Shown one piece after another: positions 27,145 to 34,336 of a stretch of DNA of 41,397 bases. Numbering within the stretch: position 1 is the first letter of the stretch; every line of letters starts with the position of its first letter. The position numbers were made by a program, and so were the translations under genes. A model generated the notes under the pieces. The model had not been told where the DNA came from, did no database searches, and saw only the letters and a program-made list of their open reading frames with translations. This DNA comes from an uncultured beta proteobacterium. Its GTDB lineage: Bacteria > Pseudomonadota > Gammaproteobacteria > Burkholderiales > Burkholderiaceae_C. The stretch is from assembly GCA_903886275.1 (NCBI GenBank), contig CAISLN010000111.1, forward strand, positions 1 to 41,397. The letters run 5' to 3'.

Positions 27145-28355
27145 GGCGCGCTGCCCTGTGCTGCGGGCTTGACCAGCGCGTCCACCACCTGCACGCGGCT
27201 GTCGGCGCTGAGTGCCTTCTGGCTGTAGACCACCACGCTATCACCGGCCTGCAATCCGGTCAGCACCTGCACCTGGCCGTCCAGGCTGCTGGCGCCCAGT
27301 CGCACCGGCGTGAACACCGGTCGGCCCGCCTGCATGCGCCACACACCGGTCTGCCCCTGGGCGCGCTGCACGCTGGCGTTGGGGATCAGCAAAGCGGGTG
27401 CGCTGAGCGGCAATTGCAGCGTCACCTCGGCCAGCTCACCCAGGGCGGCACCTATGGACTGGCCTGCGCCCGGTGCGTCAAAGGTCACTTGCGCGATGCG
27501 CTCTTCGGTCACGCTGTCGGCCACCAGTTCCACCCTGGCCACCGCACCGGCCAGCGCCGCAGAGGCCTGCGAACGCAACACAATGCGGGCCGGCAAACCG
27601 ACCGCCAGCCCGGCGGAGCGGCCCTGGTCGATACGCATCTTGACCCACAGGCTGCTAGGGTCTACCAGGCGCAGCACCGGCTGACCGGCCACGACGGTGC
27701 TGCCGGCTTCGGCATCGCGGCTGATGACCACGCCATCGGCAGCAGCCAGCAAACGCAGGTTGCCGCGTTGCTGTGCGAGTGCTGCGCGCTCGGCCTGGAC
27801 GCGCTGAAGGTCCTGGCCCGCAGCGCCCAGGTTGGCCTGTGCGCTTTGCAGCGCCGCATCGGCCGAGGCCTTCTCTTGCAGCCGCGCCTCCAGCGCACCG
27901 GCGCTGATAAAGCCAAGCGCTGCCAATTCCTGGTTGCGCTTGGCAGACAGATGGGCGACTTCGCGCCTGGCCGTGGCGTCGGCCAGTTGGGCCCTTGCGC
28001 CAGCCTGGCTGCTGCTGCCGCGCGCCACCGTGGCGTCCAGCGCCTGCAGACGCTGCTCCAGATCGACCCCGTCCATTTCGCCCAGCAGTTGCCCGGCCCG
28101 CACAACATCGCCCACATCCACCCGCACGCTGAGCACCCGCCCGGCCTGGGTCGGGCCCACCAGCCAACTGCGCCTGGCCTCGACCGTGCCGATGCCAAAG
28201 ATGGAAGATTGCAGGCGGCCCTGCTGCACGGTGGTGACGCTGACCTGCACGGGAGCCAGCGGCCCGGCCTTGAGCAGCACATAGCCAATCAGGCCCAGCA
28301 GCGCCAAGGCCAGTAACAGCAGGCCCAAACGCTTGCGCAAAGAAGAATTTTTCAT
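27141..28355 (-). CDS. HlyD/MacA-type periplasmic adaptor protein
   Basis: This 404-residue membrane-fusion protein starts with a short cytoplasmic tail, one membrane helix (about 10-30, LLLLALALLGLIGYVLL) and then the adaptor core. The lipoyl half-motifs flank a long alpha-hairpin (about 105-215) rich in Ala, Gln and Arg (AQLADATARREVAHLSAKRN). Beta-barrel and membrane-proximal domains complete the protein (VKMRIDQGRSAGLAVGLPAR; SVVVYSQKALSADSRV). It would link the permease to an outer-membrane channel. Its start overlaps the tetR stop by 4 nt, so regulator and exporter share a message. Confidence 0.9.
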   Translation of the reverse strand: MKNSSLRKRLGLLLLALALLGLIGYVLLKAGPLAPVQVSVTTVQQGRLQSSIFGIGTVEARRSWLVGPTQAGRVLSVRVDVGDVVRAGQLLGEMDGVDLEQRLQALDATVARGSSSQAGARAQLADATARREVAHLSAKRNQELAALGFISAGALEARLQEKASADAALQSAQANLGAAGQDLQRVQAERAALAQQRGNLRLLAAADGVVISRDAEAGSTVVAGQPVLRLVDPSSLWVKMRIDQGRSAGLAVGLPARIVLRSQASAALAGAVARVELVADSVTEERIAQVTFDAPGAGQSIGAALGELAEVTLQLPLSAPALLIPNASVQRAQGQTGVWRMQAGRPVFTPVRLGASSLDGQVQVLTGLQAGDSVVVYSQKALSADSRVQVVDALVKPAAQGSAP

Positions 28356-28990
28356 CGGGTTTCCTTGCGGGCAATGCCGCGCAGGTAGAGGGTAAAAACG
28401 CCAGGGGCCTGTGTCGCAACGGCCTGCACCTGGCCGCTGACCATCGACTGCATGACCAGACCCTGCACCGAGCCCAAAAACAGCAGGGCCGCCGAGGGCA
28501 GATCGGTGGCGGGCGCGAGCAGTTGTTGGGATTGGGCGCTGAGCAGCAGCTCCATCACCAGCGCGCGGTACTGCTGCATCAAGGCGCGCACGGCTGCCTT
28601 GAGCGGCGTTTCATCGGCATGTTGCAGCTCCTGAAAAATCACCCTGGGCACACCCGGATAGGCGATGACAAAGTCCACATGGGCGATGAAGACATCCTGC
28701 AGGGCGGCCAGGGGATGGAAGCCTTGCGGGCTGACCTGGCGCACTTGTACCGCCGCACGCAGCCGCTGCATCAGCTGCACGGTGGTCCAGTCCAGCACCG
28801 CCAACCAGACCGCCTCTTTGCTGGGGAAATGCCGGAACACGGCGCCCTGGCTGATGCCCACCGCCCGGGCCAGATCGCCGGTGGTGATGTCGGCCGGGTT
28901 GCGCTGCGCGGCCAGTTGCAGGGCCGCCTCGACCAGGCCGGCCTGGCGCAGGTCGGTGCTGAGTCGGGAGCCGGGAAGGGTAGGTGGCAT
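28352..28990 (-). CDS. TetR-family transcriptional repressor
   Basis: From the ATG at 28990 the protein has 212 residues. The N-terminal DNA-binding domain reads LRQAGLVEAALQLAAQRNPA, DITTGDLARAVGISQGAVFR and HFPSKEAVWLAVLDW, a classical TetR helix-turn-helix. The C-terminal ~140 residues form the ligand-binding part (HVDFVIAYPGVPRVIFQELQ). Being the first gene of the exporter operon, it most likely represses its own operon and responds to the exported compound. A 20-bp palindrome six bases before the start codon is the likely operator. A longer upstream ORF start (29245) passes through the operator region and is rejected. Confidence 0.92.
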   Translation of the reverse strand: MPPTLPGSRLSTDLRQAGLVEAALQLAAQRNPADITTGDLARAVGISQGAVFRHFPSKEAVWLAVLDWTTVQLMQRLRAAVQVRQVSPQGFHPLAALQDVFIAHVDFVIAYPGVPRVIFQELQHADETPLKAAVRALMQQYRALVMELLLSAQSQQLLAPATDLPSAALLFLGSVQGLVMQSMVSGQVQAVATQAPGVFTLYLRGIARKETR

Positions 28991-28996
28991 GCTGCT

Positions 28997-29016
28997 AAGT
29001 AATTGGATAATTACTT
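28997..29016. promoter_or_regulatory. 20-bp palindrome, probable TetR operator
   Basis: AAGTAATTGGATAATTACTT has perfect 8-base arms around a 4-nt centre. It lies 7-26 nt before the tetR start codon, where a bound repressor would block transcription of the regulator-exporter operon. The length and symmetry fit a TetR-family site. Autoregulation is inference. Confidence 0.75.
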
Positions 29017-29383
29017 GTAGTGTAGCGCTTTGCACCAGACAAAGCTTGATGCGCTGTACCGCAGCACCCAAGCGGACCGTCAGGCCATTGGTGCGTCTCA
29101 GCAATCTTTGCTGCGAACACCGTGGGCCGACAGGGGGCACGAGGCTGCGCCGCTCAAACCACGAACCCCGTTTGAAAATGCCGACTAACAATCGGTTGAC
29201 GACCAGGAACCGTTGCCAGCGGTGGACGACTGGCGCATGAAGCAATCTCTCAAAGAGACCATTGCGTTTTTTTCATGGCGGACTTTTCCGGCTCGACTTG
29301 TCCTGCTTGGGCACTGTCTGCTGCGGGTCTTCACGCTCGCGCTTGATGTGGAAATCGAATAGAAAAATTCCGATGTTGGGGTA
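29017..29383. other. divergent intergenic region, no recognised gene
   Basis: This 367-nt stretch separates the tetR leader from the octaheme operon promoter. A 41-codon plus-strand frame (29237-29362, beginning MKQSLKETIAFFSWRTFPAR) has a hydrophobic middle but no good ribosome binding site, so I do not call it a gene. The stretch would hold the tetR promoter near 29020-29060 (not clearly readable). Confidence 0.5.
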
Positions 29384-29411
29384 TTGAGTTTGGTACCCCA
29401 TGGGGTATAAC
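29384..29411 (+). promoter_or_regulatory. sigma70-like promoter of the octaheme operon
   Basis: A -35 box TTGAGT (29384-29389) and a -10 box TATAAC (29406-29411) are separated by 16 nt. They lie 85 nt upstream of the octaheme start. The boxes match the consensus at 4 of 6 and 5 of 6 positions. Confidence 0.65.
29394..29407. promoter_or_regulatory. GC-tract palindrome inside the promoter, CsoR/CstR-like operator
   Basis: TACCCCATGGGGTA is a perfect 14-bp palindrome filling the spacer between the -35 and -10 boxes and overlapping the -10. A second half-site, TTGGGGTATT, lies just upstream (29376-29385). Sites of the form TACCC...GGGTA are typical of CsoR/CstR/RcnR-family repressors; CstR members respond to persulfides and often control rhodanese genes. 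The regulator is not in the window. Confidence 0.6.
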
Positions 29412-29495
29412 TTGATAAGGATCAACGACGCATCTTGCTTGCCTATCCAGAATGATCCAACGCTGTCACCCCGTCAGTGCATGGAGGAAAACGCA

Positions 29496-31139
29496 ATGCC
29501 GAAACCAAATTCGCGCGCACGCCATTGGCTTCGAATGCTGGTGTCGGCAGGGACACTGGCTCTGGTCACGGCGGTTACAGCGGGCGCGGCCTTTGCTGAA
29601 GACGACGCCAAGCCGCTCAAGCTCAGCACCACCGCAGACCACAGCAAGTTCAAGGAACTGCAGCGTGAATTCAGCAGCGGCCCGGACCTCACCAAAGTCT
29701 GCCTGAGCTGCCACACCGAAGCGGCCGGCCAGATCCACCGCACCAAGCACTGGAAGTGGGAATACAAAAATCCGGTCACCCAGCAGTTGCTGGGCAAGAA
29801 GAACGTGGTGAACAACTTCTGCATCTCGATTGCCTCCAACGAGGCCGCCTGCAACAGCTGCCACGTGGGCTATGGCTGGAAGGACGCAAGCTTCGATTTC
29901 AAGTCGGAAGAAAACGTGGACTGCGTGGTCTGCCACGACACCACCGGTAACTACAAAAAGCCGGCGGGCTTTGCCGGCAACGTGATCACCAAGGACACGG
30001 AATACCCGCCCGGCTCGGGCAAGATCCTCAAGGCCATTGACCTCTCCAAAATCGCCCAGAAGGTGGGCAAGAGCAGCCGCGACACCTGCGGCGGCTGCCA
30101 CTTTAACGGAGGCGGCGGTGATGGCGTGAAGCACGGCGACATGGACAGCTCGCTGGCCGCCCCCGAGAAGTCGGTGGATGTGCACATGGACGCCTCGGGC
30201 CTGGACTTCACCTGCGCCACCTGCCACAAGACCTCCAGCCACGACGTGGCCGGCAGCCGCTACACGCCCACGGCCAAGGACGCGGCCGGCGCCCATGTGC
30301 GCGGCAACAGCGACAGCAGCAACCCGGCCACCTGCGCCTCCTGCCATGGCAATGATCCGCACAAGAAGGACGCGCGTCTGAACCAGCACGCCACCAAGAT
30401 AGCCTGCCAGACCTGCCACATCCCCGCCTTTGCCCGCGGCGGCATCGCCACCAAGATGCGCTGGGACTGGTCCACCGCCGGACAGCGCGACGCCAATGGA
30501 CAGCACATCGTGCGCAAGGATGCCAAGGGACGCATCACCTATGAGTCGCGCAAGGGGGACTTCGTGTTGGAGGAAAACGTCAAGCCCGAATACCTCTGGT
30601 TCAACGGCGATGTGACCTACACCCTGCTGACCGACAAGATCGACACCAGCCAGCCGGTGGTGCGCATCAACTCCCTGGGCGGCAGTGCCAGCGACGGCAA
30701 GTCCATGATCTGGCCGGTCAAGCGCTTTGGTGGCAAGCAGCCTTTTGATACCGAAAACAAGACCCTGATCACGCCGCACACCGCCGGCAATGACGACACC
30801 GGTTATTGGAAGAACCTGGAGTGGAACAAGGCCATCGAGGTGGGCATGAAGACTTCGGGCACGCCCTACTCCGGCAAGTTCGATTTCATACAGACCGAGA
30901 TGTACTGGCCCATCACCCACATGGTGGCGCCCAAGGAGCAGGCCCTGGCCTGCGTGGAATGCCACGCCAGGAACAGCCGCCTGGCCGGCATCAGCGGCGT
31001 CTACATGCCGGGCCACAGCGCCAACCGCCTCATTGATATGGCGGGCTGGGGCCTGGCCCTGCTCACCCTGCTGGGGGTGCTGGCCCATGGCGCCATACGC
31101 CTGGTGTTGCGCAACAAGGTGCAAGGAGAATCCAAATGA
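29496..31139 (+). CDS. octaheme c-type cytochrome, tetrathionate reductase (OTR) family
   Basis: From the ATG at 29496, with GGAGG eight bases upstream, the protein has 547 residues. A signal peptide (cleavage after GAAFA, about 34) is followed by eight CxxCH haem motifs at about residues 69, 119, 143, 198, 240, 280, 304 and 486. The long gap before the eighth site is characteristic of the octaheme tetrathionate reductase family. A C-terminal helix (about 513-538, MAGWGLALLTLLGVLAHGAI) anchors it to the membrane, facing the periplasm. OTR enzymes reduce tetrathionate and, in vitro, nitrite or hydroxylamine. Whether this one reduces or oxidises sulfur compounds in vivo is open. The longer upstream frame (29400) overlaps the promoter and is rejected. 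Confidence 0.92.
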   Translation: MPKPNSRARHWLRMLVSAGTLALVTAVTAGAAFAEDDAKPLKLSTTADHSKFKELQREFSSGPDLTKVCLSCHTEAAGQIHRTKHWKWEYKNPVTQQLLGKKNVVNNFCISIASNEAACNSCHVGYGWKDASFDFKSEENVDCVVCHDTTGNYKKPAGFAGNVITKDTEYPPGSGKILKAIDLSKIAQKVGKSSRDTCGGCHFNGGGGDGVKHGDMDSSLAAPEKSVDVHMDASGLDFTCATCHKTSSHDVAGSRYTPTAKDAAGAHVRGNSDSSNPATCASCHGNDPHKKDARLNQHATKIACQTCHIPAFARGGIATKMRWDWSTAGQRDANGQHIVRKDAKGRITYESRKGDFVLEENVKPEYLWFNGDVTYTLLTDKIDTSQPVVRINSLGGSASDGKSMIWPVKRFGGKQPFDTENKTLITPHTAGNDDTGYWKNLEWNKAIEVGMKTSGTPYSGKFDFIQTEMYWPITHMVAPKEQALACVECHARNSRLAGISGVYMPGHSANRLIDMAGWGLALLTLLGVLAHGAIRLVLRNKVQGESK

Positions 31140-31732
31140 CCACCCGCGTCTATCTGTTCAAGGGCTTTGAGCGCTTCTGGCACTGGTCGCAGGCCGCGCT
31201 GGTCATCGCCATGCTGCTGACCGGTTTTGAAATCCACGGCAGCTACACCCTGTTCGGTTTCGAGAAGGCCGTGACCTATCACACGATTGCGGCCTGGGCC
31301 CTGGTGGGGCTGTGGGTGTTTGCCATCTTCTGGCATGTGGCCACTGGCGAATGGCGCCAGTACATTCCCACCACCGATCGCATGCTGGCCATCATGGGCT
31401 ATTACTCCTCGGGCATCTTCAAGCACGAGCCGCACCCTTTCAGGCCCACGTCGCAGCAAAAGCACAACCCGCTGCAGCGCCTGACCTACCTGGCCATCCT
31501 GACCCTGCTGAGCCCGCTGATCTGGATCAGTGGTTGGCTGTACCTGTTTTACGCCGACTGGAACGCCTGGGGCCTGAGCGCCCTGCAACTGGAATGGGTG
31601 GCCACCGCCCACACCGTGGGCGCGTTCTTCATGCTGGCCTTTCTGATTTCCCACCTGTATCTGATTACCACCGGCCACAAGCTGACCTCCCAGGTCAAGG
31701 CCATGGTGACCGGCTGGGAAGAAATCGATTAA
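31136..31732 (+). CDS. di-haem cytochrome b (cytochrome b561 / FdnI-PhsC type) membrane subunit
   Basis: This 198-residue protein has four membrane helices (about 14-34, 48-70, 118-140 and 155-178) and His residues placed in helices 1, 2 and 4, fitting two b-haems (FWHWSQAAL; TYHTIAAWALVG; FWHVATGEW; AHTVGAFFMLAFLISHLYL). It starts within the stop of the octaheme gene (ATGA overlap at 31136-31139), so the two are stoichiometrically coupled. The role is electron transfer between the quinone pool and the periplasmic octaheme protein, as in formate dehydrogenase or thiosulfate reductase gamma subunits. Confidence 0.9.
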   Translation: MTTRVYLFKGFERFWHWSQAALVIAMLLTGFEIHGSYTLFGFEKAVTYHTIAAWALVGLWVFAIFWHVATGEWRQYIPTTDRMLAIMGYYSSGIFKHEPHPFRPTSQQKHNPLQRLTYLAILTLLSPLIWISGWLYLFYADWNAWGLSALQLEWVATAHTVGAFFMLAFLISHLYLITTGHKLTSQVKAMVTGWEEID

Positions 31733-31760
31733 CCACCCACCTTTTATTTGGAGAAGCGAA

Positions 31761-32153
31761 ATGAAACATGCCCATGCCTTGAAGACCGTGGCCGCCCTGG
31801 TACTGCTGGGCACCTCGCTCACAGCCTTTGCCTACGACGCCGACTGGAAACGCGGCCGCGTCTATTACCGCAGCGTTTGCACCTCCTGCCACACGGCCAA
31901 CCCGGTGGGTGCCATCAACCCCAGCACCAAGACCAAGGCCGAATGGGCGGGCTATCTGCTCAACGACAAACATGCCAAGGGCAAGGACTCGGTGACCAAG
32001 TACGCCAGCAAGGAATACCGCGCCAGCATCAAGGGCAGCAACAAGGCTGCCGAGAAATTTGCCGACACACCGGACAAGGAACTGATGGAAGACATCAAGG
32101 CCTTTCTGATCAAGGGCGCCAAGGATGGCGACTCCCCTGCCTCCTGCAGCTAA
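31761..32153 (+). CDS. periplasmic monohaem cytochrome c
   Basis: The 130-residue precursor has a signal peptide (cleavage after LTAFA, about 24), then a single haem-binding CTSCH at residues 40-44, in VYYRSVCTSCH. The C-terminal helix holds a Met (KELMEDIKAFL) that might be the distal ligand. The downstream sequence GAKDGDSPASCS ends with an extra Cys. GGAGAAG precedes the ATG. It lies 28 nt after the cytochrome b gene and 40 nt before the rhodanese gene, and would shuttle electrons to or from the octaheme complex. Confidence 0.9.
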   Translation: MKHAHALKTVAALVLLGTSLTAFAYDADWKRGRVYYRSVCTSCHTANPVGAINPSTKTKAEWAGYLLNDKHAKGKDSVTKYASKEYRASIKGSNKAAEKFADTPDKELMEDIKAFLIKGAKDGDSPASCS

Positions 32154-32193
32154 GGCCCACCCGGCACCCGACCACACCACCCAAGGACCCACC

Positions 32194-33339
32194 ATGTTCC
32201 ATCCCGTGAAAACCATTGTTTCGGCCTCCCTGCTGGCCGCCTTGCTCGCCAGCGGTGCGGCAGTCTGCACCACCGCCACGGCCCAGGAGACCACACAAGT
32301 CGCCAAGGCCGGCTGGTACAGCCAGCTCGTCAACGCCGATTTTGTGAAGAAAATCGCACAGGTGCCCAAGGTGGACGGCGCCATGCTGATCGACTCGCGC
32401 CCCACCGCGCGCAAGTTCGATATCGGACATATTCAAACCGCCGTCAACATCCCCGATTCCGCGTTTGACAAACTCGCCCCCACCCTGCTGCCGGCCGACA
32501 AGGCCATGCTGCTGGTGTTCTATTGCGACGGCCCGGAATGCATGCTGAGCCACAACTCGGCCTTCAAGGCCGAGAAGCTGGGCTACACGAATATCAAGGT
32601 CTATGCCGACGGTTTCCCGGACTGGGTCAAGAACGGCAACCTGCATGCCGTGAGCGTGGCGCACATCAAAAAGCTGATGGACGAGAAGGCACCCATCACC
32701 CTGATCGACGCACGCCCTGCCGCACGCAAATACGACCTGGGCCACATCCCCGGCGCCATCAACCTGCCCGACTCGCAGTTTGACAAACTGGCCAAGGACA
32801 AGCTGCCGGCCGACAAGGCCGCCGCCCTGTATTTCTACTGCGACGGCCTGGCCTGCAAGCTCAGCAACGACTCCGCCATGAAGGCCATTGCCCTGGGTTA
32901 CACCAACGTCAAGGTGGTGCCCGAGGGCTACCCGGCCTGGGCTGCTGCCTATGGTGCGGGGCCCACGGCATCCGCAGCACCGGCCAAGAGCGCGCCCGTG
33001 ATCGAGGCGGGCAAGGAGGCCGGCACCATCAGCGTGGCCTCGTTTGAGCGCATCTACCAAGAAGCTCCGGCCAGCGTGCACCTGATTGACGTGCGCGAGC
33101 CGCAGGAGTTTGCAGCCGGCACCTTCAAGGGCGCGGTCAACATGCCCATCAACAGCCTGGAAAAGAGCATCGACAAGCTGCCCACCGACAAGCCGATTGT
33201 GTTTTTCTGCGGCGCCGGTGGCCGCAGCGGTGAGGCCCATGACATGGCCAAGCTGTACAAGCCCGAACTCAAGACGGTGTTTCTGGACGCAGAGATCAAG
33301 TGGCTGAAAGACGGCAGCTACACCATCAAAGGCCATTGA
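32194..33339 (+). CDS. periplasmic protein with three tandem rhodanese domains
   Basis: From the ATG at 32194 the protein has 381 residues, starting with a signal peptide (about 1-30, ending TATA-QE). Three rhodanese folds follow (about 45-147, 152-254 and 275-380). Domains 1 and 2 are close internal repeats (LIDSRPTARKFDIGHI and LIDARPAARKYDLGHI). Their active loops contain CDGPEC (Cys111, Cys116) and CDGLAC (Cys216, Cys221), each with a second Cys five residues on. Domain 3 has the classical loop CGAGGRSG (Cys339). All three catalytic cysteines are therefore kept. It would carry sulfane sulfur for the octaheme cytochrome system. An upstream start at 32125 lies in the cytochrome c gene and is rejected. 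Confidence 0.92.
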   Translation: MFHPVKTIVSASLLAALLASGAAVCTTATAQETTQVAKAGWYSQLVNADFVKKIAQVPKVDGAMLIDSRPTARKFDIGHIQTAVNIPDSAFDKLAPTLLPADKAMLLVFYCDGPECMLSHNSAFKAEKLGYTNIKVYADGFPDWVKNGNLHAVSVAHIKKLMDEKAPITLIDARPAARKYDLGHIPGAINLPDSQFDKLAKDKLPADKAAALYFYCDGLACKLSNDSAMKAIALGYTNVKVVPEGYPAWAAAYGAGPTASAAPAKSAPVIEAGKEAGTISVASFERIYQEAPASVHLIDVREPQEFAAGTFKGAVNMPINSLEKSIDKLPTDKPIVFFCGAGGRSGEAHDMAKLYKPELKTVFLDAEIKWLKDGSYTIKGH

Positions 33340-33431
33340 CCGAACAGCCTCACGACACGCCAGCTATGCGAATAGCAACCGGCGTCACCGCTTCGGGTCT
33401 CTGGCGACCTGCTGGCCAGGCGCCGCGCAGC

Positions 33432-33641
33432 GCTTGCCAAGCCCGGCGGGCCTCGCTTGGCCAAACGCCAGAGCACGCGCAGCAGCGTGGCCAAGAGCAC
33501 CAGCAATCCGATGCTGCGATGCAAACCCACCGCCTGTGCACGAGAGCCACCCATTGGCAACCATGCGATCGACCAGACCTGCGCGAAACTGCCCACTAGC
33601 GTCAGCAGGGTTAGCCAGTGCATGGCCGTGGCCGATTTTCG
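33432..33641 (-). pseudogene. cytochrome b561-family N-terminal fragment
   Basis: On the minus strand, SATAMHWLTLLTLVGSFAQV followed by WSIAWLPMGG and GLHRSIGLLVLLATLLRVLW reads as the first two helices of a cytochrome b561 (YceJ-like) protein with both haem-ligating His. Homology then stops, and the frame runs on into the antisense of the rhodanese gene. The rest of the ~180-residue protein is missing, so this is a relic truncated at the end of the rhodanese operon. Confidence 0.6.
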
Positions 33642-34336
33642 ACGCAGCCTCCCACCGGTCGGCAAGACCTTGCAGCTTTGCCAGCGCGGCACTGCTGACC
33701 ATGCAGCTTGCGTTGCCGAACGCCGGAGTGCGCGGCAAAGGCCGCGACGTCGATACGGGTGGCTGCCGTGCACAGCTCATGCACCGGCGCGTGCAGACGC
33801 AGCCGAAGGGCCGCCCCAGACGGGCCGTCTTTCGCTTGGCAGGTCCCGCAGGTCAATTGAGAGCGCAGCGCCTTGCCGCCAAACAAATAAGGTGAATGGA
33901 AGGCCCGAGCGCTACATCGCGCGACAGCTGCAGTTCCTCTGGATTCGCCGCACAGGCATCCCGGTCTAGCCCGGTCGTCAAGCGCAGGGCTTGGCGTGGT
34001 GCTTCCCTTGCGTGCGCCAGGCCCGGCAGCAATAGTGCTGCGGCCAAGCCTGTGCAAAAACCACTAAGACATTCACCAGCCTTGCCCAATTCCGTCAATT
34101 CGGCCCCTCCTGTCAGTCGCCGGGGCAAGAGGGCATGGTATTTGGCGTGGGTAAAGCTGCAGGTTCCTTCGCGCAGGCGGAGACAGGCCCAGGACGAAAA
34201 CCCAAGCAAGTGGACTGGTTGCGGCTTGAAAAGTGGGGGGCTTTGCTCGGGCACAGCAATCGGCCTAGACTGCGTTGTCGCTTTATTTGCACAAATTTTC
34301 TTCCCTTCGGGATGCACACACAGCAGGAGGTTTTCC
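33642..34336. other. about 0.7 kb of decayed DNA between the sulfur operon and the binding-protein gene
   Basis: No intact gene is evident. On the minus strand GFCTGLAAALLLPGLAHARE and following residues (about 33950-34080) looks like a signal peptide with the start of a mature protein (DRDACAANPEELQLSRDVAL), ending in a stop near 33855. Adjacent frames hold Cys-containing stretches (LTCGTCQAKDG) that may continue it after frameshifts. I cannot name the family. The last ~200 nt would hold the promoter of the solute-binding-protein gene; AGGAGG at 34325-34330 is its ribosome binding site. Confidence 0.45.

Noticed and set aside
29237..29362. A 41-codon frame (MKQSLKETIAFFSWRTFPAR...) before the octaheme promoter
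   Set aside because: It has a slightly hydrophobic middle but no good ribosome binding site and no recognisable similarity; it is too weak to list as a gene.
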